Part shown: positions 1-9,203 of the stretch, in pieces
How the letters are laid out: each line of letters starts with the position of its first letter
How positions within the stretch are numbered: the stretch's first letter is position 1
Assembly: GCF_019904235.1 (NCBI RefSeq)
Contig: NZ_CP063202.1
Location: 1,860,001-1,924,000 of the forward strand
Length of the DNA stretch: 64,000 bases
Origin: Erythrobacter sp. SCSIO 43205
GTDB lineage: Bacteria; Pseudomonadota; Alphaproteobacteria; Sphingomonadales; Sphingomonadaceae
Direction of reading: 5' to 3'
Notes under the pieces: model-generated
What the model saw: only the letters and a program-made list of their open reading frames with translations
Told to the model about the DNA's origin: nothing
Database searches by the model: none
Made by a program: the position numbers and the translations under genes

Positions 1-674
1 CTGCTGATGAGCTGCCCGCTTACGAGGCGGCGATTGACGCATTGGTGGCGCTCCACCAGCATCCAGCCGGTCCGTTTTCGCCATATGATATGGGCACTTA
101 TCTGCGTGAAGCTGCGCTTCTGACTGAGTGGTATGCCCCCGCGCAATCGCTTCAGGTTGATGATGCCGGTTACCTCGCTGCGTGGGAAGCGGCACTTGCG
201 CCTTTGCTTGAGCGGCAGGCGTCTCGTGTGACGGTGCTGCGTGATTATCATGCTGAAAACATCATGCTTTTGGATGGCAAAGCGACGGCCCCCCAAGGGC
301 TGATCGACTTTCAGGATGCGCTCGCCGGGCACCGGGCTTATGACCTTGTGTCGCTGCTTCAGGACGCACGGCGCGATGTCTCGCCTGAGCTGGAGGAAGC
401 GATGCTATCCCGGTACATCGAGAAGGCGGGGGCAGATGAGCATTTCCGTGCCGATTACGCCCGTCTTGGCGCGCAGCGAAACGCGAAGATTGTCGGCATT
501 TTTGTGCGCCTCTATAAACGCGATGGAAAACCCAAATACCTTTCGATGATCCCACGAGTATGGGCGGCGATGGAGCGGGATTTGCAGCACTCTGCGCTTG
601 AGCCTGTTGCAAAGTGGTTCGATGCCAACATCCCTGATGAGCTTCGCGCTGCAAATGGGGGGACGATCGCGTGA
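1..674 (+). CDS. amgK: N-acetylmuramate/N-acetylglucosamine kinase AmgK (5' end missing)
   Basis: C-terminal ~223 residues of an aminoglycoside-phosphotransferase-fold sugar kinase; the frame is open to the left edge. The catalytic loop reads LRDYHAENIM and the metal-binding segment GLIDFQDALAGHRAYD, as in the AmgK branch of the family. AmgK phosphorylates MurNAc and GlcNAc at the anomeric carbon in cytoplasmic peptidoglycan recycling. Its stop overlaps the GTG start of the murU-like gene (GTGA), and that pairing supports AmgK over a drug-resistance kinase. The start lies outside the window. Confidence 0.85.
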   Translation, partial: ADELPAYEAAIDALVALHQHPAGPFSPYDMGTYLREAALLTEWYAPAQSLQVDDAGYLAAWEAALAPLLERQASRVTVLRDYHAENIMLLDGKATAPQGLIDFQDALAGHRAYDLVSLLQDARRDVSPELEEAMLSRYIEKAGADEHFRADYARLGAQRNAKIVGIFVRLYKRDGKPKYLSMIPRVWAAMERDLQHSALEPVAKWFDANIPDELRAANGGTIA

Positions 675-1387
675 CTGTACTTGCGAGCGACACCGCCATG
701 GTGATGGCCGCAGGCATGGGCAAAAGAATGCGCCCGCTCACCGCAACCATGCCAAAGCCGATGGTGCGTGTGGCGGGAAAACCATTGATCGATCATGCGC
801 TCGACCGGCTCGCAGAAAGCGGCGTGACCAAGGCTGTTGTTAACGTCCATTATCTGGCCGATGCCCTCGAAGCGCACGTGCTTGAGCGCGAAGTGCCACA
901 GATCACCATTTCAGATGAGCGCGGCGAATTGCTGGAAACAGGCGGAGGGTTGATCAAGGCGCAAGGCTTGCTCCCGGATACCTTCTTTTGTCTTAACGCT
1001 GACAACATCTGGCTCGATGGGCCAAAAAGCGCATTTCATGATCTTTCCGCGCGTTGGGATCCGGATAAGATGGACGCGCTGCTCTTGCTGGTTGGACACG
1101 CGCGGGCGGAGAATTTCAAAGGCAAAGGCGACTTTCACATGGACGCACAAGGGCGGCTGAAACGTCGCCAATCTGGCCGCATTGCGCCCTTTATTTATAC
1201 CGGTATTCAACTGCTGTCGAAACGCCTCCTTCGCGATGCGCCTGAGGGTAAGTTCTCCACCAACATCTTGTGGAACCGCGCGATGGAGGAAGGGCGGCTT
1301 TACGGCGTGTCATTCACCGGATTGTGGTTTGAGGTGGGCACGCCCGACGCGATTGCCCCCACGGAAGACGCGTTAAAGCGTGGCTGA
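671..1387 (+). CDS. murU: N-acetylmuramate alpha-1-phosphate uridylyltransferase MurU
   Basis: 238-residue sugar nucleotidyltransferase. The N-terminal nucleotide-binding signature is VMAAGMGKRMRPLTATMPKP, followed by LNADN and near the end LWFEVGTPD. MurU makes UDP-MurNAc from MurNAc-1-phosphate, so with AmgK it feeds recycled MurNAc back into wall synthesis and bypasses MurA/MurB, the fosfomycin-sensitive step. The GTG start is chosen because it overlaps the amgK stop by four bases; the 3' end overlaps addB by eight bases, so the operon is translationally coupled. A related mannose-1-phosphate guanylyltransferase is possible from sequence alone, but the amgK neighbour argues for MurU. Confidence 0.85.
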   Translation: MTVLASDTAMVMAAGMGKRMRPLTATMPKPMVRVAGKPLIDHALDRLAESGVTKAVVNVHYLADALEAHVLEREVPQITISDERGELLETGGGLIKAQGLLPDTFFCLNADNIWLDGPKSAFHDLSARWDPDKMDALLLLVGHARAENFKGKGDFHMDAQGRLKRRQSGRIAPFIYTGIQLLSKRLLRDAPEGKFSTNILWNRAMEEGRLYGVSFTGLWFEVGTPDAIAPTEDALKRG

Positions 1388-4300
1388 AACGGGCCACCCA
1401 AACATCTATTCCATAGCCGCACACCGCGGTTTTGCCGACGCGCTCGTTGCCGGAATAGTGCCCCGCTATTCGCAAGGCGAACAGGGCTTGGCGCGGCTTA
1501 CCCTGCTTGTTCCCAGCTCACGGGCGGCGCGCACCATTTCCGAAGCTTTCATCCGCCATACGGGCGCGGAAGGGAAAGCGGGAATGTTGATGCCGCGCAT
1601 GGTCACAATCGGCGATCTTGATCTGGATGAGGCTTTGGGCGCGCTGCTTGATCCCTTGGGGGCGTCAGATATTCCCCCTGCGGTCGAACCAACGAAGCGC
1701 GTTCTGGAACTGGCAAAGCTGATTGAGGAAGAGCGCGCTGAGCTCAAAGAGGCTCCCATGCCCGGCGCGGCTCGTCTCCGCATGGCGCGCGATATTGCAC
1801 GCACGATGGATCGCTTGCTGGTGGAGGAAAAGACACCGGGCGATCTGCTGGGCGAACCCGTTCTCGATATGCTTGGTGATCTGTCCTGGCATTGGCAGCG
1901 CGCGCTGCACCTCTTTGCGAAGGTACAAAGACGATGGCTTACGCGTTTGGATGAGCTCGGGGCAGTCGATGCGGCAACCCGGCGCAATAGGTTGTTCGAA
2001 AGGGCTGCGACCAAGTGGCGCAGCGAGCCGCCCGGAGCGCCCATTGTCGCCGCGGGTGTCACCAGCGCCTCTCCTGCGCTTGCGCGGATGCTGCGGGTGG
2101 TGGCCAATTTGCCCAATGGCGCGGTTATCCTGCCCGATCTCGACCTGTCGCTTTCCGATGAAGCGTGGGACGAGCTTGGCCGAGCCGGCGCAGCGCCAGA
2201 GCCGGGCGGAGAGATATTCGCCAAGAAGGATGCGCTAACCCATCCGCAATATCACCTGAAACTGCTGTTGGAGCGTATGGGCATTGCTCGCGAAGAGGTC
2301 CGGCCTTGGCACCGCTCTGGCATGAGCGCCGCCGAACCATCGCGCTCTCGTGCGATCAGCTCGCTGTTCCTCCCGCCAAAGGCAAGCCAGACTTGGGTCG
2401 GTCTGGAACCAGAACAGCGTCGTTTGAAGGGCGTGCGCCTGATGACGAGCGCCTCAGTGGAAGATGAAGCGCAGGCCATTGCAATGCTTGTGCGTGAGGC
2501 ATTGGAAGTACCGGAGAAGCGCGTCGCGGTAATCAGCGCGGATCGCAGCCTTGCGCGGCGCGTGGCGCAAAATCTCCAGCGCTGGAATATCCAAGCCGAT
2601 GATACAGCGGGCCGCGCTTTGTCGCTAACTGCGGCGGGGCGGATGTTCGGTCTTTTGGCTGATCTCGCTACCCATGGTCCGACGCCTGCTCAATTGATCG
2701 GCGCGCTGGCGCATCCTCTGGTGCTGCGCGATGCGCCAGAGGAGCGTAAAATCTGGCTTGGAGCGCTGCGGAAATTTGACCGGGAGCTGCGTGGGCCGAC
2801 GCCAGCTCCGGGACTGGGGCCTCTTCGTGAAATAGCCCACAAAGCGGGCGTGGCCCAATGGTGGGAGAAGGTCGAGACGATCATTTCGCCTTTGGTCGGA
2901 CTGCCCGAAAACCTTAGTCTGGCTAATGCGCTCGATCTGATGAACGAGGCCGCTGAAACGCTTGCGGGCGATGCCATTTGGGCACGCGAAGATGGCCGCG
3001 CGCTCGCTCAAATGGTTGAGGATTTGCGGCTCCATGCCCGCGAGGTTGGCACCTGCGCTGCGCCAAGCGATCTTGCCGGGATCGTGCGTGACTGCATGGA
3101 AGAAATTGCAGTTCGCCCGCCTTATGGGGGCCATCCGCGTGTCGCCATCTACGGTCTTCTGGAATCGCGCCTGGCGAGAGCTGATCTGGTGATTTGCGCA
3201 GGGCTTAACGAAGGTAGCTGGCCGCAAGCACCGGGGGCCGAGGCACTGCTCGCGCCAGCGGTTTTGCGCGCGCTTGGCGTACCGGGCGCAGAGTTTCGCA
3301 TTGGCCTTGCCGCGCACGATCTCGCAGGCGCGATGGGAGCGCCTGAGGTCGTGCTCAGCCGCTCCCAACGCGATAGCGAAGGGCCGACCTTGCCTTCGCG
3401 TTTCCTGTTGCGAGTTGAGGCATTGCTAGGGGAACTGGCCAAGGATACGCGCGAGACAAGGATGGAGGCGCTTGCCGCCCAGCTCGACCGCGCGCCAGAG
3501 CCAGCGCCACCCTATCCAAGACCGATGCCGCGCCCTTCGGCTGAGCAGCGTAAGGTGGATATAAAGGTCACCGCTTTGGACCGGCTTTTGGGTGATCCTT
3601 ATCAGTTTTACGCCGCTGAGATTCTCGGCCTGAGAAAACTCGAACCACTTGCCGCCGATCCATTCGGTGACCCTGCCTTACGGGGAACCCTGGTGCATGA
3701 CATCCTCGATGGTTGGCACAAGGCGAGGGTGAGCGATCCGACGGTTAGACTTGTGCCTTTTGCCATTCAGAAGTTTGAGGATGCCCAAGTCCACCCCCTG
3801 TTCAAGGGGCTGTGGCAACCCCGCCTTCTCGCTGCGATGGAGCGTTTTGAGCAATGGATTGATAAGGCCGCCAGAGAAGGCCGCCAAGTTTTAGCGACCG
3901 AAGCAAATGGCGCGATGATGGTGGAGGGCGTGAAGGTGCGCGGGCGTGCCGACCGGATTGACCGGCTGCCCGATGGCACCCTTGCTATCGTCGATTATAA
4001 AACAGGCGGTCCGCCGTCGGCTGTACAGGCCGAGGCAGGATATGCGCTTCAGATGGGTCTGCTTGGCCTGATTGCGCGCGATGGCAGCTTTGATGGTGAT
4101 CAGATGATCACCGGTGATGCGAGCGCGTTTGAGTATTGGTCGCTTGCCCGTGACAAAAAAGACGGCGAATTTGGCTACACCGATCAGCCACTTAAAATAG
4201 GAAGAAAAACTAAAGGCCTCACCCCAGATGAATTTCTACCCAAGCATGAGAAATTCCTCTCGGAGGCTATCTCCCGCTTCATCCTCGGCAGTGATCCTTT

Positions 4301-4412
4301 CACTGCGAAAGAGAACCCGGACTATCCCGGCTATGCCGACTACGATCAGTTGATGCGGCTTGAGGAATGGATCGTGCAGCTTAGTGAAGCTGGCGGGGAG
4401 GGCACGTTATGA
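1380..4412 (+). CDS. addB: Double-strand break repair protein AddB
   Basis: 1010 residues, the size of alphaproteobacterial AddB. The C-terminal RecB-type nuclease domain (about residues 735-870) shows RGTLVHDILDGWH and later RGRADRID with AIVDYKTGG. I see no complete Walker A motif in the N-terminal helicase-like part (LVPSSRAARTI), which is usual for AddB. AddB partners AddA to resect double-strand ends for RecA loading. GTG start inside the murU end; the stop overlaps addA as ATGA. Confidence 0.93.
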   Translation: MAETGHPNIYSIAAHRGFADALVAGIVPRYSQGEQGLARLTLLVPSSRAARTISEAFIRHTGAEGKAGMLMPRMVTIGDLDLDEALGALLDPLGASDIPPAVEPTKRVLELAKLIEEERAELKEAPMPGAARLRMARDIARTMDRLLVEEKTPGDLLGEPVLDMLGDLSWHWQRALHLFAKVQRRWLTRLDELGAVDAATRRNRLFERAATKWRSEPPGAPIVAAGVTSASPALARMLRVVANLPNGAVILPDLDLSLSDEAWDELGRAGAAPEPGGEIFAKKDALTHPQYHLKLLLERMGIAREEVRPWHRSGMSAAEPSRSRAISSLFLPPKASQTWVGLEPEQRRLKGVRLMTSASVEDEAQAIAMLVREALEVPEKRVAVISADRSLARRVAQNLQRWNIQADDTAGRALSLTAAGRMFGLLADLATHGPTPAQLIGALAHPLVLRDAPEERKIWLGALRKFDRELRGPTPAPGLGPLREIAHKAGVAQWWEKVETIISPLVGLPENLSLANALDLMNEAAETLAGDAIWAREDGRALAQMVEDLRLHAREVGTCAAPSDLAGIVRDCMEEIAVRPPYGGHPRVAIYGLLESRLARADLVICAGLNEGSWPQAPGAEALLAPAVLRALGVPGAEFRIGLAAHDLAGAMGAPEVVLSRSQRDSEGPTLPSRFLLRVEALLGELAKDTRETRMEALAAQLDRAPEPAPPYPRPMPRPSAEQRKVDIKVTALDRLLGDPYQFYAAEILGLRKLEPLAADPFGDPALRGTLVHDILDGWHKARVSDPTVRLVPFAIQKFEDAQVHPLFKGLWQPRLLAAMERFEQWIDKAAREGRQVLATEANGAMMVEGVKVRGRADRIDRLPDGTLAIVDYKTGGPPSAVQAEAGYALQMGLLGLIARDGSFDGDQMITGDASAFEYWSLARDKKDGEFGYTDQPLKIGRKTKGLTPDEFLPKHEKFLSEAISRFILGSDPFTAKENPDYPGYADYDQLMRLEEWIVQLSEAGGEGTL

Positions 4413-7400
4413 GCGGCAAGGTTTTCCCGCTTCAAGACAACCAACTCGGTGCAGCGAACCCGCGTGACAATGTGTGGCTTTCTGCATCCGCCGGGACGGG
4501 CAAGACACAGGTTCTCTCCGCCCGCGTACTGCGCTTGCTGCTCACTCCCGGCGTCGATCCGTCGCAAATCCTTTGCCTCACTTTTACCAAAGCGGGCGCA
4601 GCTGAAATGGCAACCCGCATCAACTCTGTGCTCGCGCGCTGGGTTCGGCTCGATGCAGGGGCGCTCGGCAAAGAACTGGGCTATCTTGGCGCGAAGGTCG
4701 ATCCTGCGACACAGGCTCATGCGCGTACTTTGTTTGCAAGCGTTCTTGATTGCCCCGGAGGGGGCTTGCGGATTGATACGATCCACGCGTTTTCTCAATG
4801 GCTCCTTGCTAACTTTCCCGAAGAAGCAGAGCTTCCCCCCGGAGCCCGCCCGATGGAAGACCGCGAGCGCGAGCTCTTGGCGCGCGAGGTGCTGGCAGAG
4901 TTGCTGAGCGAGGGCGATCCGACTTTTACCGCCAATGTCGAAAACTTCGCGCGGGCGAAGGAGCCGGACGCGCTGCGCAGCTGGCTCATGCGCTGCGCCA
5001 GTGCTGCCGAGATGTGGTTGGGGAATGATGGCTGGCAATCACCCATGGGTGCGCGGGTCAAGCGGCTACTCGACATTCCAAGTGATGCGGATGAGACCTG
5101 GGCGTTTGAAGGCCTTGGACCTGACCGTTTTCCCGACGGTCACGTGCTCTCAATGATTGGGCCGCTTGAGGAATGGGGCACCAAGACCGCCGAAAAGTGC
5201 ATTCCGTTCATGCGTGAATGGTTGGGCCTCGACCTTGAGGCACGGATCGAAGCGTTTTCAAATTTTCGCAAGACACTGTTGCGAGCCGATGGTGAACCAG
5301 CACTGACATTCAAAAAGCCTCGTGAAAAATACCCATACTTTGTTGAAGGACAGAATTTGATTTCTGGGGCGGTCAAAATGGTTGAGGAACGCCGCGCGCT
5401 TCTGGCCATGGCTGAATTTTTCACCAGTTCGCTCGAAATGGGGCGCAAGTTTTGGGAGCGCTGGGAGGCTGCCAAATTACGCGAAGGCTATCTCGACTTT
5501 GACGACCTTATCCGGCGCGCAGCTGAGCTTTTGGGCCAAAAAGATGCCTCCGCCTGGATCCGCTACAAGCTTGACCGAAGCTTTGACCACATCCTGATCG
5601 ATGAGGCCCAGGACACTAATAAAAGCCAATGGGATATTATCGATGCGCTGATCGATGATTTCTTTTCGGGCGATGGTGCGAGCGGTGATAAAATCCGTAC
5701 GATCTTTACGGTAGGCGATTATAAACAAGCGATTTTCGGCTTTCAGGGGACGAGCCCGGAAAACTTTGAGCGTGCCAAACTACGGGTAAAAAAGCGCATT
5801 GATGATGCGAGGGCGTCGGCCCATGAAATACGCGCTAATCGCCGTTTGCCGACATGGAATGAACTTGATCTTGGCCGTTCATTTCGCACCGCCATGCCCG
5901 TGCTCGACTTTGTCAACCGCGCGATGGATGTCATCGGTCACTACGCCTTTGGCCTTACCAAACCATCAGAGCCGCACGTCGGCGATGATCGTCCCGGACT
6001 GGTCACACTATGGAACCCGGTGAAGGCTGCCGAAAATGGCGAAACCGCGGATCACAATGAGGAAGATGAGCGCGAACAGGATTGGCTCCCTGCACACGAC
6101 ACGCAAATGGCGGAGAAGATCGCGCAGCAAGTGAGCCGCTGGGTCAATCCGCGTAATCCCAATTACGAACCCTTCGTGCTCGAAAAAGGCGTGCGCCGTC
6201 ATGCAACGGCGGGTGATGTCATGGTGCTGGTGCGAAAACGCCGAGACATAGCTCGTCAGATTGTTGCCAAGCTTCACGCTAAAGGCGTGGCGGTTGCAGG
6301 TGTCGACAGGCTGAGGCTCGGCGATCCGCTAGCGGTCAAAGATCTTATGGCGGCGCTCCGGTTTGCGTCGCAGCCATTGGATGACTTATCGTTGGCCAAT
6401 CTGCTTGCATCACCGCTGATCGGGTGGAGCCAGGACGACCTTCTGCAATATGTTCCACGCAAGGCGGGCAAGCGTTTGTGGGAACATCTTCGCAAACATG
6501 ATGCGCCATTCGTAGAGGCGACCGCAGACAAGCTAAGAGAACTGCTCGCACGGGCGGATTATGATACGCCGCAGGACTTGCTTGCATGGCTCCTCACCGG
6601 ACCGTGGGCCGCGCGCCGCAAATTGGTTGCTCGGCTAGGGCGCGAGGCGAACGATCCGATTGATGAGCTTCTCAACTCGGCCTTCGCTTATCAAAGCGCG
6701 CATACGCCAAGTTTGGCCGGTTTCATCGAATGGTTTGACGCAGGCACCGCCGACCTCAAACGCGATTCTGACGAAGCCGAGGGGCAGGTCCGGGTTATGA
6801 CCGTACACGGGTCAAAGGGTCTGCAAGCGCCAATCGTGATTCTTGCCGATGCCACGGATGATGTGGGCAGGCCGGGTGATTTGACGCTGCCAGATAACCC
6901 TCTCAAAACCGATGATGAGAACGTACGCCAAGTTCCTGTTCCCTCTTTCAAGAAGGAAGAGCTGGTTGGTCTTGCTCAAGATGCGCAGGAAAAGGCCAAG
7001 ACTGCGACCATGCAGGAGCACTGGCGGCTTCTTTACGTTGCAATGACACGCGCGGAGGAGGCGCTGTTCATTGGCGGTTCGCTTGGGCCAAAACAAGCGG
7101 ACAAAGGGCCGCCGGAGGATTCATGGTATGCGCGTCTTGAGCCCGTATTCGAGACAGATGCGCTTGAAGACGAGATTTGGGGGGCGCGGCGCGAGTTTGG
7201 GGTTCGGGCTGATCCGATTGTAACTGTGGAGAAATCCGAAGGCGAAGAGGCGGGAGCAAAACCGCCTGCATGGCTTACGTCACCAATTGGTCCTGAGCCA
7301 AAGCCTCCACGTCCTCTTGCACCAAGTTCCGCAGGCGAAGAGCAGGGCAGCAATCCTCCTCTCGAGCCCGAATTTGCGAAAGTCGCCGCACGGCGGGGAA

Positions 7401-7921
7401 CCTTGATCCACGCATTGCTGGAACGGTTACCCGATGTGAAGGCGCAAGAACGCCGCCAAGCTGCGAGCGCGTGGCTAGAACGCAGAGCGGGAGATTTGAG
7501 CGAAGAAACTCGCGCCGAAATGCTCGAAAGCGCGCTGAACGTTCTTGATAACCCTCAGTTTGCGAAGGTTTTTTCTGATAAAGCCCTTGCCGAAGTGCCG
7601 CTTGCCGCGACCGTTGATGGCGTTGTTATCGCAGGTACAGCAGACCGATTGCTTGTCGAAGACGAAGCCATCACTGTCGTGGATTTCAAGACAGCGAGAC
7701 GCCCGCCTGAAAGTCTGGATGCGATCCCCAAGGCGACTATCAAGCAAATGGCGGCCTATGTGTCTGCGCTAGAAGTGATCTATCCCGGACGAACGATACA
7801 CGCAGCGGTCCTTTACACGCAGACGCCGCAATTGTTTGAACTGTCGTCAACCCTGCTTGACGCGCACAAGCGCGAGTTTGGCGAGGCACAGGATAAGTTT
7901 GCGCCGCTTGATATTGAGTGA
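4409..7921 (+). CDS. addA: Double-strand break repair helicase AddA
   Basis: 1170-residue UvrD/Rep-type helicase-nuclease. Walker A is SASAGTGKTQ (about residues 26-35), motif Ia LTFTKAGAAEM, Walker B ILIDEAQDT, then VGDYKQAIFGFQG, VMTVHGSKGLQ and LYVAMTRAEE. A C-terminal nuclease domain has RGTLIHALLERL, AGTADRL and VVDFKTARRP. It unwinds and cuts DNA ends together with AddB. The ATG overlaps the addB stop by four bases. All key helicase and nuclease residues appear intact. Confidence 0.95.
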   Translation: MSGKVFPLQDNQLGAANPRDNVWLSASAGTGKTQVLSARVLRLLLTPGVDPSQILCLTFTKAGAAEMATRINSVLARWVRLDAGALGKELGYLGAKVDPATQAHARTLFASVLDCPGGGLRIDTIHAFSQWLLANFPEEAELPPGARPMEDRERELLAREVLAELLSEGDPTFTANVENFARAKEPDALRSWLMRCASAAEMWLGNDGWQSPMGARVKRLLDIPSDADETWAFEGLGPDRFPDGHVLSMIGPLEEWGTKTAEKCIPFMREWLGLDLEARIEAFSNFRKTLLRADGEPALTFKKPREKYPYFVEGQNLISGAVKMVEERRALLAMAEFFTSSLEMGRKFWERWEAAKLREGYLDFDDLIRRAAELLGQKDASAWIRYKLDRSFDHILIDEAQDTNKSQWDIIDALIDDFFSGDGASGDKIRTIFTVGDYKQAIFGFQGTSPENFERAKLRVKKRIDDARASAHEIRANRRLPTWNELDLGRSFRTAMPVLDFVNRAMDVIGHYAFGLTKPSEPHVGDDRPGLVTLWNPVKAAENGETADHNEEDEREQDWLPAHDTQMAEKIAQQVSRWVNPRNPNYEPFVLEKGVRRHATAGDVMVLVRKRRDIARQIVAKLHAKGVAVAGVDRLRLGDPLAVKDLMAALRFASQPLDDLSLANLLASPLIGWSQDDLLQYVPRKAGKRLWEHLRKHDAPFVEATADKLRELLARADYDTPQDLLAWLLTGPWAARRKLVARLGREANDPIDELLNSAFAYQSAHTPSLAGFIEWFDAGTADLKRDSDEAEGQVRVMTVHGSKGLQAPIVILADATDDVGRPGDLTLPDNPLKTDDENVRQVPVPSFKKEELVGLAQDAQEKAKTATMQEHWRLLYVAMTRAEEALFIGGSLGPKQADKGPPEDSWYARLEPVFETDALEDEIWGARREFGVRADPIVTVEKSEGEEAGAKPPAWLTSPIGPEPKPPRPLAPSSAGEEQGSNPPLEPEFAKVAARRGTLIHALLERLPDVKAQERRQAASAWLERRAGDLSEETRAEMLESALNVLDNPQFAKVFSDKALAEVPLAATVDGVVIAGTADRLLVEDEAITVVDFKTARRPPESLDAIPKATIKQMAAYVSALEVIYPGRTIHAAVLYTQTPQLFELSSTLLDAHKREFGEAQDKFAPLDIE

Positions 7922-7974
7922 AGCGCGATAGCGACTAAATTGAACTCAACACGAAATTATGAGGAGTTGCCACC

Positions 7975-8295
7975 ATGGCCACCGTCAATGTCACCGATGA
8001 AAGTTTTCAAGCCGATGTTCTGAGCAGCGACAAGCCCGTGCTGGTCGATTTTTGGGCCGATTGGTGCGGTCCGTGCAAAATGATCGCACCAGCGCTTGAA
8101 GAAATCAGCGAAGAGCTGGGCGAAAGCGTCACAATCGCCAAAATGGACATCATGGAAAACACCGGTGTGCCAGCGGAAATGGGTGTGCAATCGATCCCGC
8201 TTATGGTGCTGTTCAAGAACGGCGAGCCGGTTGCACGTAAAGTTGGCGCAGCTCCGAAAAGCCAGCTTAAAGAATGGCTTGAAAGCGAGATTTAA
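7975..8295 (+). CDS. trxA: Thioredoxin
   Basis: 106 residues, the normal length of a type 1 thioredoxin. The redox site WCGPCK has cysteines at 31 and 34, and the cis-proline loop reads SIPLMVLF. It reduces cytoplasmic protein disulfides using thioredoxin reductase. The ATG at 7975 has a good ribosome binding site (GAGGAG) upstream. It lies 53 bases after addA and is followed by a large hairpin repeat, so it is the last gene of this operon. Confidence 0.96.
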   Translation: MATVNVTDESFQADVLSSDKPVLVDFWADWCGPCKMIAPALEEISEELGESVTIAKMDIMENTGVPAEMGVQSIPLMVLFKNGEPVARKVGAAPKSQLKEWLESEI

Positions 8296-8305
8296 AAATT
8301 GCTTT

Positions 8306-8389
8306 AGCCCACCCCTAACCCCTCCCGCAGGCGGGAGGGGAACGAGACTTAACGAACCGCAGGTGAGTTTAGTCGCAGTGGGGTGGGCT
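8306..8389. repeat. Foldable intergenic repeat element with nested inverted repeats
   Basis: The 84-bp interval is bounded by a perfect 10-bp inverted repeat (AGCCCACCCC at 8306-8315, GGGGTGGGCT at 8380-8389). It contains a second perfect hairpin, CCCCTCCCGC (8319-8328) with GCGGGAGGGG (8331-8340). It sits between the convergent trxA and IMPase genes. The first hairpin could act as a transcription terminator although no T-run follows. The layout is like REP/BIME-type dispersed elements; copy number elsewhere cannot be seen here. Confidence 0.7.
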
Positions 8390-8390
8390 G

Positions 8391-9203
8391 CTAGTCCAAG
8401 CGCCCTTCGAGACGCTTGGCAAACGCTTCCCATAAATCAGGGCTCGCCGCACCGATCATTCCGGTGCGGTCATGTTCGTCGACGCGGTATTCGCTGCCGT
8501 CGATGCGCGCGGCTTTCCCGCCCGCCTCGTTGAGCCATAACACTCCCGCTGCATGGTCCCACGCCAGCGTGCGCTTGAACACGGAAATATCGTTCTCACC
8601 CAGGGCAAGTCGCGGATATTGTTCAGCCGCGCAGCGCGGGATGTCGACAAGCGAATAGTGCGGGGTGATTTTCTCATCCATCTCCGCGCGCTGTTCATCA
8701 TTGAGGAAGAGCGTGCTGATCCCTGCAACCGGCGGTGTCTGACCGGTGGTTTTAGCGGTAATCCGCTCCCCGTTGATGTAGGCGCCATCGCCTTTGCGGA
8801 CATGGCAAAGGCGGTCCTTGATCGGATCGTAAAGCCAGCCTGCGACCGCTATCCCTGCGTCGGCCAAAGCGATAATAATCCCGAACGGCTCCTTGCCCTT
8901 GGTGAAGTTCGCTGTCCCATCCAGTGGGTCAATGATCCAGCAAGCATCTGAGAGCTTATCGAGCACATTTGGATCTGCTGCGACCGCTTCTTCTCCCACC
9001 ACCGCCACGTCAGGCGCGAGCTTGGTAAGTGCTTCGGTGAGAAATTCTTCGATCTCGCGGTCAACCACTGTGACAGGATCGTCCTTCCCTTTCATCTCGA
9101 TCTCGTCCTCTGCCAGCATCCGGAAACGCGGCATCATGGAGCGTTCAGCGGCAAAGCGAAGAAGATCGCGGATTTCAGCGTCGAGAGGGGAGAATTCGGT
9201 CAT
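8391..9203 (-). CDS. Inositol monophosphatase family protein (possibly histidinol-phosphatase)
   Basis: 270 residues with the IMPase metal-site motifs: GEEAV, WIIDPLDGTANFTKG (the DPLDGT loop) and the C-terminal WDHAAGVLWLNEAGG. Family members are Mg-dependent phosphatases acting on inositol phosphate, histidinol phosphate (HisN) or 3'-phosphoadenosine phosphates. The substrate cannot be told from motifs; downstream position in a unit with argJ makes HisN plausible. The start at 9203 overlaps the argJ stop as ATGA. A longer in-frame extension to 9257 lies within argJ and is less likely. Confidence 0.85.
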   Translation of the reverse strand: MTEFSPLDAEIRDLLRFAAERSMMPRFRMLAEDEIEMKGKDDPVTVVDREIEEFLTEALTKLAPDVAVVGEEAVAADPNVLDKLSDACWIIDPLDGTANFTKGKEPFGIIIALADAGIAVAGWLYDPIKDRLCHVRKGDGAYINGERITAKTTGQTPPVAGISTLFLNDEQRAEMDEKITPHYSLVDIPRCAAEQYPRLALGENDISVFKRTLAWDHAAGVLWLNEAGGKAARIDGSEYRVDEHDRTGMIGAASPDLWEAFAKRLEGRLD

